DNA from: JACVRW01 sp963811055
GTDB lineage: Bacteria; Actinomycetota; Thermoleophilia; Solirubrobacterales; Thermoleophilaceae
NCBI GenBank assembly: GCA_963811055.1
Contig: CAWEPQ010000001.1
Coordinates: 186,001 to 250,000, forward strand
Length of the DNA: 64,000 nt
Reading direction: 5' to 3'
Shown here one piece after another: positions 1-7,555 of this stretch; within the stretch, counting starts at the first letter, position 1, and each line of letters starts with the position of its first letter. The notes below the pieces were generated by a model. It was given only the letters and a program-made list of their open reading frames with translations, ran no database searches and had not been told where the DNA came from. The position numbers and the translations under genes were made by a program.

Positions 1-238
1 CCACGCGACCCAGACCGGCGGCGCGCATCACCTCGCCGATGGCCACGGGCGGCAGGTAGGTCGGCGTCGCGCCGATCCAGGCGCGATTGGTGGGATCGAG
101 CGAGATCCACTCCGTGCGGACCAGCGCCTCGCCATCGCCGAGTTCCGGCACCTCCTCCTCGACGAGCTCGAAGGTTTCCGGCACGCACCGCTCGGCGGGC
201 CGCTCGCGAAGGAGGAAGCGCTGGTTGCTCTGGGCCAT
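1..238 (-). CDS. NADP-dependent oxidoreductase, MDR family (5' part only)
   Basis: From an ATG at 238 the minus strand stays open to the window edge, giving about 79 N-terminal residues. The stretch SLDPTNRAW (residues 46-54), preceded by an acidic VEEEVPELGDGE-type segment, matches the start of zinc-independent medium-chain reductases related to CurA and leukotriene B4 12-hydroxydehydrogenase, which reduce activated C=C bonds with NADPH. The nucleotide-binding Rossmann part lies outside the window, so substrate cannot be guessed. Family call is fairly firm, but rests on the N-terminal domain alone. Confidence 0.7.
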   Translation of the reverse strand, partial: MAQSNQRFLLRERPAERCVPETFELVEEEVPELGDGEALVRTEWISLDPTNRAWIGATPTYLPPVAIGEVMRAAGLGRV

Positions 239-367
239 GCGCGGACCCTACCCGTCGTTGCATGGCCGGAGCTAGCTTGCCGACTGGATGCGTTTCGCTC
301 CCGCATAGCGGGAGTCAGTGCACACGAGTGGGGGCGCTATGCCCAGCGCGGGGGTAACCTCGCCCGC

Positions 368-655
368 GTGACCAAGCGAGTTGCCGTCGTACTCGTGGCT
401 GCCGCCGCGCTGGCCGCGGCCGGCCCGGCCGGCGCCCCCGCCAGCCACGGAACGAGCTGCGGGGTCGTGTCGAAGGGATCGTCGGACTACCGGGTGACCG
501 GACGCGTGATCGCCTGCCGCTCGGCCCGCAAGTGGGTCCGGCGCTATCTGCGCGATCGCGGCAAGCCGAGCGGCTGGTCGTGCGTCAACCCCGCGGGCGC
601 CGTCCGCGTGTACTGCAGCCGCGGCTCGAAGGCCTACTGGGCCACCCGCCTCTGA
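368..655 (+). CDS. Small secreted basic protein, unknown function
   Basis: A GTG start at 368 gives 95 residues: a basic start (TKR), an Ala/Val-rich signal segment (residues about 4-24) with a cleavage site near AGAPASH, and a short mature part rich in Arg, Lys and Ser. Four cysteines (in SCG, ACR, SCV and YCS contexts) suggest two disulfides outside the cell. The motif ACRSARKWVRRYLR followed by an SGW-C segment recalls small exported proteins common in Solirubrobacterales, but no function is known to me. The next gene begins 5 bases after the stop, so the two are probably co-transcribed. Confidence 0.6.
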   Translation: MTKRVAVVLVAAAALAAAGPAGAPASHGTSCGVVSKGSSDYRVTGRVIACRSARKWVRRYLRDRGKPSGWSCVNPAGAVRVYCSRGSKAYWATRL

Positions 656-660
656 CCAGC

Positions 661-1368
661 GTGCGTCGCCTGGCGGCCACCATGGCGATCGGCGCGGCGC
701 TGGCCGTCGTGGCCGCGCCCTCGCTGGGGCACCCCGGGCACGGTCCCACCGAGGTTCAGGTGGGCGACGACTTCCTGCGTCCGGTGGACACTCGGGTGGC
801 GGTGGGCGACACGGTGGTGTGGAAGTGGCTCGGGCCCCGCGGCAACCACTCCGTGACCGCGGAACCCGGCCAGGCGGAGAGCTTCGACTCCGATCCGGGC
901 AAGGCGCCCGCGGCGATCGCGCACCCGGCGGGCTTCACCTTCACCCACCTGTTCACGAAGACCGGCCGCTTCACCTACCGGTGCCGCGTCCACGCCGGCA
1001 TGCGCGGGCAGGTGACCGTGATCGCGCTGCCGCCGCGCGACGAGAAGCGCCCGGCCATCTCCAAGGTGAGCGTGCGCCCGACGCGGGTGTGCCCGACCTC
1101 GTCGCCGCGCTGCCGGCCTACGCGCGCCTACGTGCATCTGTCCCTCTCCGAGCCGGCCACGGTGGTCGGGCGCATGGATCGCGCCGCCGGCGGGCGTTGG
1201 AAGCTCGTGCGAACGTTCGACTTCGACGCTCGAAAGGGTCGCGTGCGCCACCGCCTCCACGTGCGCGGCTTCGAGCCCGGGCCCTACCGGCTCCGGTTGG
1301 TGGCCTACGACTACGCCAACAACCGCTCGCCGTCGAAGCGGGTGCGGTTCCGGGTGGGCAGGCCGTGA
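661..1368 (+). CDS. Secreted cupredoxin-domain protein
   Basis: The frame is open further upstream, but a GTG at 661 is followed at once by a good signal peptide (RRLAATMAIGAALAVVAAP), so that start is preferred, giving 235 residues. The first domain (about 25-120) is a type 1 copper fold: one His in GNHSV and the Cys, His and Met ligands in TYRCRVHAGM, as in plastocyanin-like proteins. The second half has a CPTSSPRC motif and a beta-rich domain ending near YDYANNRSPSKRVRF, a tail type seen in exported actinobacterial proteins. Likely role is extracellular copper binding or electron transfer; the partner is unknown. Just downstream of another small exported protein. Confidence 0.75.
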   Translation: MRRLAATMAIGAALAVVAAPSLGHPGHGPTEVQVGDDFLRPVDTRVAVGDTVVWKWLGPRGNHSVTAEPGQAESFDSDPGKAPAAIAHPAGFTFTHLFTKTGRFTYRCRVHAGMRGQVTVIALPPRDEKRPAISKVSVRPTRVCPTSSPRCRPTRAYVHLSLSEPATVVGRMDRAAGGRWKLVRTFDFDARKGRVRHRLHVRGFEPGPYRLRLVAYDYANNRSPSKRVRFRVGRP

Positions 1369-1382
1369 GCGAGTAGCGCTAC

Positions 1383-3665
1383 TCAGCCGCCGTTGGAGGC
1401 GGCCTTGTACGTGCGGTTGGGCTCGCCGCGCAGCGCCGTGGCCGGCGGCAGCGGGGTGCCCTTGGCGGTGGCGCCGGCGAGCACCGGGAGGACCAGGCTG
1501 GAGGCGCGCGCGCCGCCCAGGGCGACGGTGTTGTGCGTGTTGCCCTTGTCGACGGTGTCGAAGTCCCAGCGCGGACGATCGCCGCCGGGGGCCTGAACGG
1601 TGACCCTGATCCGCGACCCCGCGCGGAAGGCGTGCGCCACCGGGTAGATCGGCACCCGCACCAGCACGTAGTGGCGCTTCGAGAGCGGAGCCGCGTCCTT
1701 CTTCAGATGCGTGGGCACCGGATCCAGCGCGGTGGAGCGCTTGCGATAGAGCTTGCGATGCGATCCCCGGAGCCAGCCGTTCTGCACGTAGGTCTCGTTG
1801 CCGTCCGGCCGGACCTCGCTCAGCGTGACCTGGAGGTCGGTGTCGCGAGCGGATGACTTGACCCAGATGTCGAGGCTCGACGGGCCGCCGATGACGGTGT
1901 CCTTGGCCAGCGCCTTGGACACGAAGCCGAGGCCCTTGCCGGCCGCGATCGGCGCCCAGTTGTAGGGCGGCTGCGCCTTCCAGGCGTCGTCCGAGCCGTT
2001 ACCGGGCAGCGTCTGCTTGGGGCGAGCGCCGGGGTCGGCCGTGTAGCGGGCGGAGCTTGCCTTGCCGGGCTTGGAGCCCAGCGCGCCGTTCGGGCCGAGG
2101 AAGTACCTGGTCGGGCGTGCCTGCTTGGGCGGCCAGGCGCTGTAGTTGAGCTCCCAGGTGGCGCCGATCGAGCCAAGGCCCTGCGGGCCCGCGCCGTTGT
2201 CCATCAGGAGCCGCACGCGCGGGTCCTTCTTGAACGCCGCCTTCGCCGCGGCCACGTCGGTCGTGCCGGCGAAGCGCGACTGCTCCACGGGGGCCGCGCC
2301 GGCGTCGGCGAGGTAGCTGTAGAGCGCGCCGCTGAGGCCGATCACCGACTGAGGGATCACGGGAATCTCGTTGGCCACGAAGAGCTTCATGAACTCGGCC
2401 CAGCGTGTGATCGTGCTCGGCCCGAGCGAGTCGGCGTGCACGCCGTTCTGGAGCGAGACCCAGACGTTCTTGTTCCCGTTCAGGTAGGGGATGCTCTCGG
2501 CGAAGTGCCCGCCGGTCTGCTCGTCCTGGAACTGACCGATCAGGAACACGGGTACCTTCGCGTGCTTGAGCCAGGGTCCGGGCGCCCGGTGGTCGAACAG
2601 CGACGGCGTCCGGAACGGGTTCTGCTTCTGGATCTCGAGCGCGTCCTCGGTCTGGAGACGCAGCTTCTGGTTCGCGAGACAGTGCTTGTCGCCCTGCTCA
2701 CTCAGGATGCGCGCGTACGGCTGGCCCCCGGCGGGCGCCGGCTTGGCCTCGTCCATGCGCTCCTGCACCCAGGTCTTGGCGAAGCCCGAGTTGAAGATGC
2801 CGCCGGGATAGCCGGTGGCGGTGTAGAGATCGTCGCTCACCGACATCGGCGAGATCGCCGCGAGGTGCGGCGGCTGCGTTCCCGCAACGAACAGCTGGGT
2901 GATCCCGGAGAACGAGATCCCGCCCATGCCGACCTTGCCGCCCTTGACCCAGCTCTGCGCGGCCACCGCCTCGATCGCGTCGTAGCCGTCGTAGGTGGTG
3001 GGAAGGTCGAAGAGGTCGAACGCCCCGCCGGAGCATCCGGACCCGCGCATCTGCACGCTCACCACGGCGAAGTCGAGCAGCGGCCCGATCAGCGAGCCGA
3101 CCGCCGTGCCGGAAGCGGGAGCGAGCGGATCGGCGGGTGCTCCGCCGAGCTGCTTGACCACCGAGTCGAACAGGCTGTTGGGTGCCGCTATCTGGTAGCC
3201 GGAGTACTCGATGAAGGTCGGGAACGGACCGTCGTCGATGGTCTTGCCGGCGGGCAGCCGAACCGTCATCGCCAGCTCGACGCCGTCGCGCATCTTCACG
3301 TAGTTGAGGCCCTGCTTGAGCTTCTGGCGCTTGTAGAAGGCCTGCCGCGGGTTGGCTCCGGGGCGCAGCACCTTGAACGGCCTGCTCGTGCGCTTGCCGG
3401 CGCGCACCCGGTACCCGGCGCCCGGCTTGAGCTCCCGGAAGATCTTGCTGCCGAAGCTGTCGGCGGGTCCCGCCGCGACGGTGCGACCGCTCGCGCTCTT
3501 GAGCACCACGCGCTGACCCTTCTTGGCCCCGAGCACGTAGGCCTGCTTGATGCTGCCGCGCGCCTTGAGCGGCGCGGCGCCCGCGGCAGGGGCCGCTGCG
3601 GCTACGGCGACACAGACGAAAGCTGCGAGGAAGGCTGGGCGGGCTACGAGGCGCAGGGGACGCAA
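1383..3665 (-). CDS. Secreted CocE/NonD-type alpha/beta hydrolase (X-Pro dipeptidyl-peptidase fold)
   Basis: 760 residues with an N-terminal signal (about 1-31). A small beta domain (about 35-100) precedes the catalytic domain. MRGSGCSGG (206-214) and GGISFSG (248-254) are the oxyanion strand and nucleophile elbow of the CocE/PepX clan, with Ser251 the likely nucleophile. The C-terminal third (about 500-745) looks like the jelly-roll PepX_C domain, including an SSLDIWVKSSARDTDLQVTL-type strand. Such enzymes cleave esters, amides or X-Pro peptides; the real substrate cannot be read. It stands alone on the minus strand and converges with the cupredoxin gene, 14 bases away. Confidence 0.85.
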   Translation of the reverse strand: MRPLRLVARPAFLAAFVCVAVAAAAPAAGAAPLKARGSIKQAYVLGAKKGQRVVLKSASGRTVAAGPADSFGSKIFRELKPGAGYRVRAGKRTSRPFKVLRPGANPRQAFYKRQKLKQGLNYVKMRDGVELAMTVRLPAGKTIDDGPFPTFIEYSGYQIAAPNSLFDSVVKQLGGAPADPLAPASGTAVGSLIGPLLDFAVVSVQMRGSGCSGGAFDLFDLPTTYDGYDAIEAVAAQSWVKGGKVGMGGISFSGITQLFVAGTQPPHLAAISPMSVSDDLYTATGYPGGIFNSGFAKTWVQERMDEAKPAPAGGQPYARILSEQGDKHCLANQKLRLQTEDALEIQKQNPFRTPSLFDHRAPGPWLKHAKVPVFLIGQFQDEQTGGHFAESIPYLNGNKNVWVSLQNGVHADSLGPSTITRWAEFMKLFVANEIPVIPQSVIGLSGALYSYLADAGAAPVEQSRFAGTTDVAAAKAAFKKDPRVRLLMDNGAGPQGLGSIGATWELNYSAWPPKQARPTRYFLGPNGALGSKPGKASSARYTADPGARPKQTLPGNGSDDAWKAQPPYNWAPIAAGKGLGFVSKALAKDTVIGGPSSLDIWVKSSARDTDLQVTLSEVRPDGNETYVQNGWLRGSHRKLYRKRSTALDPVPTHLKKDAAPLSKRHYVLVRVPIYPVAHAFRAGSRIRVTVQAPGGDRPRWDFDTVDKGNTHNTVALGGARASSLVLPVLAGATAKGTPLPPATALRGEPNRTYKAASNGG

Positions 3666-3703
3666 CCTATCTGAATGAGGTACGCCGGTGCGCCTGCGCG
3701 GAT

Positions 3704-4051
3704 CTAGCGAAGAGCGCCGGCTGGCAGAACGAAGCGCAGCGGTGTGCTCGAGGTGGAGCCGCCGCTGCGATCGAGGCGCCCGCCGTGCAGGCCGCGGCTC
3801 GGAGCCGCGGCGAGCTGCTCGGGCTCACCGTCATGTGCGCTGATCCATGCCATGACCGCGGTGAAGTCGGCGCCGTCGGCCAGAATCGCCGCGCGCTCGA
3901 TCACGTCTCCCCCCGACGAATGAGGGCGCGCGAGGCGGACGACGAGAGCCCTGATCGCGTCGTCCGTCGTGTCGGCGGGACTGGGCTCCACGGGGACCGG
4001 TTCGGGCTCGTCCGAGGCCACCGACGAGGAGAGTGAGAATTCTTCGCTCAT
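3704..4051 (-). CDS. Small acidic protein coupled to the ammonium channel gene, unknown
   Basis: 115 residues whose ATG overlaps the stop of the ammonium channel gene as ATGA (4051-4048), so it is probably translated by the same ribosomes. The first 30 residues are acidic and Pro-rich (EPEPVPVEPSP). A middle helical segment (about 30-75, DDAIRALVVRLARP and ERAAILADGADFTAVMAWI) is followed by a Gly/Ser/Arg-rich tail. No signal peptide or membrane segment is seen. I do not recognise the family. Its place as third gene after PII and Amt suggests a soluble accessory factor, but that is inference from position only. Confidence 0.6.
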   Translation of the reverse strand: MSEEFSLSSSVASDEPEPVPVEPSPADTTDDAIRALVVRLARPHSSGGDVIERAAILADGADFTAVMAWISAHDGEPEQLAAAPSRGLHGGRLDRSGGSTSSTPLRFVLPAGALR

Positions 4052-5346
4052 GACCTAGTGACGATAGCGACTTGGGGGTCACTCTCCGGCGCGATGAGGA
4101 TCGCGCCCTCGCCCGTGGCGTAGGCCTCCTCTCCGTGGGAGACGATGTCCATGCCGAGCGCCTCCTCGCGCTCGCTCGCGCGGAGCGGCATCACCAGTCC
4201 GATCACCTTCAGCAGGACGAACGTGGCCACGAAGGCGTAGGCGGGAGTGGCCACGACAGCGATCGCCTGCCAGCCAAGCTGGCCCGCGTCGCCGTAGAAG
4301 AGCCCGTCCGACACGCCGTTCCACGAGAGCTGCGCGAAGAACCCGATGAAGAGGATGCCCGTCAGGCCCGCGACGCCGTGCGCGGCGAGCACGTCGAGCG
4401 TCTCGTCCACGCGCGTGCGCGGGCGCCAGACGATCACGGCGTAGCTCGGCAGCGCGGCGAGCGCACCGAGCACCATCGCCCAGCCAGGGCTGATGTAGCC
4501 GCCGGCGGGTGTGATCCCCACGCAGCCGACGATGATCGCCGTGGCCGCGCCGATCGCCGTCACCTGGCGGCCGCGCACGAGATCCAGGATGAACCACACG
4601 ACCAGCGTGCAGGCCGGTGTGAGCAGCGTGTTGGTGAACGCCAGCACGCTGCTGTTCCCGGTGGAGAAGCCGCTGCCCCCGTTGAAGCCGAACCAGCCGA
4701 ACCAGAGCAGCCCGGCGCCGAGCAGCACGTACACCGCGTTGTGCGGCAGCAGCGCCTGGCGGCCATAGTCCTTGCGCGGTCCCACCACGAGCGCCGCCGC
4801 GAGCGCCGAGAAGCCGGAGCCCATCTCGACCGGCACGCCGCCGGCGAAGTCCAGTGTTCCGTTGTCCACGAGCCAGCCGCCACCGAAGGCCCAGTGGGCG
4901 AGCACGGCATAGACGCACACCGACCAGAGCGCGGCGAACACGAGGAAGGCTCCGAATCGCATCCGCTCCACCACCGCGCCGGACACCAGCGCCACCGTGA
5001 TGATGCAGAAGGTGGCCTGGAACGACATGAACAGCAGGTGCGGGATCGTCGTGCCGTCACGGGGCTCGAAGGTCACGTCGCTCAGGAAGACGTGACCGAG
5101 GCCACCGACGAACCCGTTGCCGTCGTCGAAGGCGAGCGAGTACCCCACCACCGCCCACATGACGGTCGCGACCGCCAGGGCCGCGAGGCACATCATGAAC
5201 GTGTTGAGGGTGTTCTTCGCGCGCACCAGCCCGGCATAGAAGAGCCCGAGGCCCGGCGTCATGAGCAGCACGAGCGCGGTGGCGGCGAGCATCCATGCGG
5301 TGTCGCCGGCGTTGACCTGACCGGCCGCCAGCGATGTGTCGATCAC
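4048..5346 (-). CDS. amt: Ammonium channel Amt
   Basis: 432 residues, start GTG at 5346 overlapping the PII stop (GTGA). Around eleven membrane segments and Amt landmarks are visible: FYAGLVRAKN (36-45), SFQATF with gate Phe109, Trp152, Asp166 in DFAGG, and WFGFNGG (218-224) with Phe219. The second pore histidine is present as His323 in AAHGVAGLTG. The first, which follows the DFAGG loop by eight residues, is Glu174 here (VPVEMGSG). Fungal Mep1/Mep3-type transporters are known to carry Glu at this place; in bacteria it is uncommon. The protein should pass ammonium across the inner membrane under control of the PII protein encoded just upstream. Confidence 0.95.
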   Translation of the reverse strand: MIDTSLAAGQVNAGDTAWMLAATALVLLMTPGLGLFYAGLVRAKNTLNTFMMCLAALAVATVMWAVVGYSLAFDDGNGFVGGLGHVFLSDVTFEPRDGTTIPHLLFMSFQATFCIITVALVSGAVVERMRFGAFLVFAALWSVCVYAVLAHWAFGGGWLVDNGTLDFAGGVPVEMGSGFSALAAALVVGPRKDYGRQALLPHNAVYVLLGAGLLWFGWFGFNGGSGFSTGNSSVLAFTNTLLTPACTLVVWFILDLVRGRQVTAIGAATAIIVGCVGITPAGGYISPGWAMVLGALAALPSYAVIVWRPRTRVDETLDVLAAHGVAGLTGILFIGFFAQLSWNGVSDGLFYGDAGQLGWQAIAVVATPAYAFVATFVLLKVIGLVMPLRASEREEALGMDIVSHGEEAYATGEGAILIAPESDPQVAIVTRS

Positions 5347-5696
5347 GTGCCCACCGGGGTGACCGCGCCGTGGTCGGTCTCGCCGGTGCGGATGCGGACG
5401 ACCCGCTCCAGCGGCACCACGAAGATCTTCCCGTCGCCCACCTCTCCCGTCCGCGCGCCCTCGCAGAGAGCCTCGATGGCCGGCTCCACGAACGACTCCG
5501 AGACGGCGATCTCGAAGCGGACCTTGTCCGACAGGCCCATCTTCACGGTCGTGCCGCGGTAGGTCTCCACGCGGTCGAGCTCACCTCCGTGCCCCTGCAC
5601 GCGGCTTATGGAGAACCCGCGGACCTCCGCCCGGTAGAGGGCCTCCAGCACGTCGTTGGCCCTGTCCGGACGAACGATTCCGATTACGAGCTTCAC
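5343..5696 (-). CDS. PII-family nitrogen regulator with altered T-loop
   Basis: 117 residues, same length and core as GlnB/GlnK: MKLVIGIVRP at the start, TYRG (45-48), and the strong TGEVGDGKIF plus RIRTGE C-terminal signature that binds ATP/ADP. First gene of the PII-amt-small ORF operon, so it very likely gates the ammonium channel. Aligned by hand to E. coli GlnB, Tyr51 (the uridylylated residue) is Val, Gln39 (which contacts Mg-ATP/2-oxoglutarate) is Glu, and the T-loop tip reads TTVKMGLSDK. Lys58 is kept. Regulation by covalent modification at Tyr51 is therefore excluded, and 2-oxoglutarate sensing may differ. Called glnK-like by context. Confidence 0.93.
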   Translation of the reverse strand: MKLVIGIVRPDRANDVLEALYRAEVRGFSISRVQGHGGELDRVETYRGTTVKMGLSDKVRFEIAVSESFVEPAIEALCEGARTGEVGDGKIFVVPLERVVRIRTGETDHGAVTPVGT

Positions 5697-5768
5697 GATC
5701 TGGCGCCTCCCCCGGACGCATGTGCGTCCCTCGCCGAAGCGCGCGAGAGTAGACCTGCCACCGGATTG

Positions 5769-5782
5769 CTGACTAAAGTCAG
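5769..5782. promoter_or_regulatory. Palindrome, candidate operator of the MarR-GNAT gene
   Basis: CTGACTAAAGTCAG has 6-bp arms (CTGACT and AGTCAG) around AA and ends 3 bases before the start codon of the MarR-type gene. MarR proteins usually autoregulate through such palindromes, so this is a likely binding site that would also block the start region. The divergent PII operon begins at 5696 and could be affected too. Function is inferred. Confidence 0.5.
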
Positions 5783-5785
5783 GGA

Positions 5786-6676
5786 ATGGCCGACGTTCGG
5801 GTCTCGGAGGTACGGCGTTTCAACCGGCTCGTCACCCAGCGGGTCGGCGCACTGGACGACCGGTTCCTCGCGCGCGACCGGCCGCTCGGCGAGGCCCGGG
5901 TGCTGTGGGAGATCGGCATGCAGGGATGCGAGGTTCGCCTGCTCCGCTCCCGGCTCGACCTCGACTCCGGATACCTGAGCCGCCTGCTCCGCGCCCTGGA
6001 GGGCACGGGCCTGGTGACGGTCGGGCCCGGCGAGCGCGACGGGCGGACCCGGTTCGCCCGCCTTACGGCTCAGGGCAGGCGCGAGTGGGCCGAGCTCGAT
6101 CGGCGCAGCGACCGGCTCGCGCACTCGTTGCTCGCGCCACTCAACGACGGGCAGCAGGCCCGGCTCGTCACTGCCATGAACGAGGTCGAGCGCCTACTTA
6201 CTGCCGGCACGGTCGAGATCGCGCCGGTGGACCCGGCCCATCCTCACGCGCGTCACTGCGTGCGCGAGTACTTCGCCGAGATCGACCGGCGCTTCGACCG
6301 AGGGTTCGACCCCGAGCGGAGTCTCCCCGCCGGCGACCGCGAACTGAGCCCGCCGGCGGGGGTGATGCTCGTGGCCACCCTGCGCTCGGAGCCGATCGGC
6401 TGCGGCGCGCTGAAGTTCCAGGCGCGCCGGCCCACCGAGATCAAGCGCATGTGGGTCGCGGCCTCCGCGCGCGGGCTGGGGGTGGGCCGGCGGCTGCTGT
6501 CCGAGCTCGAGGCCACCGCCGCGGCCCGCGGCGACGGGTTGATCCGCCTCGATACCAACCGCGTGCTCACGGAGGCCATCGCCATGTACCGCTCGGCCGG
6601 CTACTCCGAGGTGGAGGCGTTCAACGAGGAGCCGTACGCCCACCACTGGTTCGAGAAACGGCTCTCCGGCGCCTAG
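5786..6676 (+). CDS. MarR-type HTH / GNAT acetyltransferase fusion
   Basis: 296 residues in two parts. Residues 1-145 are a MarR winged helix: recognition region DLDSGYLSRLLRALEGTGLV followed by a wing ERDGRTRFARLT. Residues about 150-293 are a GNAT domain with the acetyl-CoA loop GLGVGRRLLSELE and the late motif AIAMYRSAGYSEV. This fusion is widespread, and its acetyl acceptor is generally unknown. It diverges from the PII operon with 89 bases between; a 14-bp palindrome lies directly at its start. The stop overlaps the stop of the convergent VOC gene by 4 bases. Confidence 0.9.
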   Translation: MADVRVSEVRRFNRLVTQRVGALDDRFLARDRPLGEARVLWEIGMQGCEVRLLRSRLDLDSGYLSRLLRALEGTGLVTVGPGERDGRTRFARLTAQGRREWAELDRRSDRLAHSLLAPLNDGQQARLVTAMNEVERLLTAGTVEIAPVDPAHPHARHCVREYFAEIDRRFDRGFDPERSLPAGDRELSPPAGVMLVATLRSEPIGCGALKFQARRPTEIKRMWVAASARGLGVGRRLLSELEATAAARGDGLIRLDTNRVLTEAIAMYRSAGYSEVEAFNEEPYAHHWFEKRLSGA

Positions 6677-7122
6677 CCGTTCGCGAACTCCGCGGGGTCG
6701 GGGATCTCGATCGGGCCGGTGGCCGGCTGCACGAGGCGGATGTTGTTGCCGAACGGGTCGCGCAGGCCGCAGTCGATGCCGTAGAACCGTTCCGTCGGCT
6801 CGTCGGTGAACTCCACGCCCTTGGCCTTCAGCTCCGCGTAGGTCTTGTGGAGGTCGTCCGTGGCGAGGCCGAGGGCGAAGCCCGTGGCTCCCTTCGTGAG
6901 GAGCTCGCGGACCCGCTCCGCCGTCGCGTCGTCGTGGGCCGGAGGGCCGGGCTTCTCGAGCAGCACCTGGCGGTCGGGCTCGCCGGGCACGTTCACGGTG
7001 AGCCACCGCATGAAGCCCATGTCGACGTCCATGTTGACCTCGAGGCCGAGCTTGTTCACGTAGAAGTCGAGCGCCTGGTCCTGGTCGAGTACGAAGATCG
7101 AAGAGTGGGTGATTTTGAGCAT
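6673..7122 (-). CDS. VOC (glyoxalase/bleomycin-resistance fold) protein
   Basis: 149 residues from ATG at 7122. The frame runs open further upstream, but the family N-terminus MLKITHSSIFVLDQDQALDF begins here. Two beta-alpha-beta-beta-beta modules are visible, with LDFYVNKLGLEV in the first and LRDPFGNNIRLVQP in the second. His6 could be a metal ligand, but the usual last Glu of the second module (xIELVQ) is Arg, so a glyoxalase I activity is doubtful. It follows the AraC gene by 10 bases on the same strand; AraC plus VOC pairs are common and usually co-regulated. Confidence 0.85.
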   Translation of the reverse strand: MLKITHSSIFVLDQDQALDFYVNKLGLEVNMDVDMGFMRWLTVNVPGEPDRQVLLEKPGPPAHDDATAERVRELLTKGATGFALGLATDDLHKTYAELKAKGVEFTDEPTERFYGIDCGLRDPFGNNIRLVQPATGPIEIPDPAEFANG

Positions 7123-7132
7123 GGCGGCGACG

Positions 7133-7555
7133 CTAATCGACGGCCGCCACCTTCGCTTCTCCAAAACTGCTCGGTCGCGTCCAGGCCATCGTGAAGCAGC
7201 CCGGCACCGGCCTGACATCGGCTCCGGACCGGTACTCGCTGGGCGACCGACCGACGATCGCGCGGAACGTCCTGCTGAAGGTGCCGAGACTCGAGAAGCC
7301 CACGTCAAAGCAGATCTCGGTGACGCTCCGGTCCGTCTCTCGCAGCATGAACATCGAGCGCTCCACTCGGCGGCGCTGGAGGTAGCGGTGCGGCGTCTCG
7401 CCGAAGGTGGCGCGAAAGGTGCGGATGAAGTGCGCCTCCGACACGTGCGCGATCCGTGCGAGCGCCGCGATGTCGAGCGGCTCGGCGTAGCGCCGGTCCA
7501 TGGCGTCACGGGCGCGGAGCATGCGGCGGTTGGACTCCTCGACTGCGCGGCTCAT
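7133..7555 (-). CDS. AraC-family transcriptional regulator
   Basis: 140 residues from ATG at 7555 (MSRAVEESNRR); a start nine codons earlier is possible. It is almost entirely the AraC/XylS DNA-binding unit. The first HTH lies in DIAALARIAHVSEAHFIRTF, and the second in SVTEICFDVGFSSLGTFSRT with the signature ending FRAIVGRSPSEYR. No sensor domain is present. The VOC gene follows in the same direction and is the likely target or partner. Its start region overlaps the eroded tail of the pseudogene upstream. Confidence 0.88.
   Translation of the reverse strand: MSRAVEESNRRMLRARDAMDRRYAEPLDIAALARIAHVSEAHFIRTFRATFGETPHRYLQRRRVERSMFMLRETDRSVTEICFDVGFSSLGTFSRTFRAIVGRSPSEYRSGADVRPVPGCFTMAWTRPSSFGEAKVAAVD

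Noticed and set aside
532..660. Upstream extension of the cupredoxin gene to 532
   Set aside because: It overlaps the preceding secreted-protein gene and places a basic stretch before the signal peptide; the GTG at 661 gives a normal signal.
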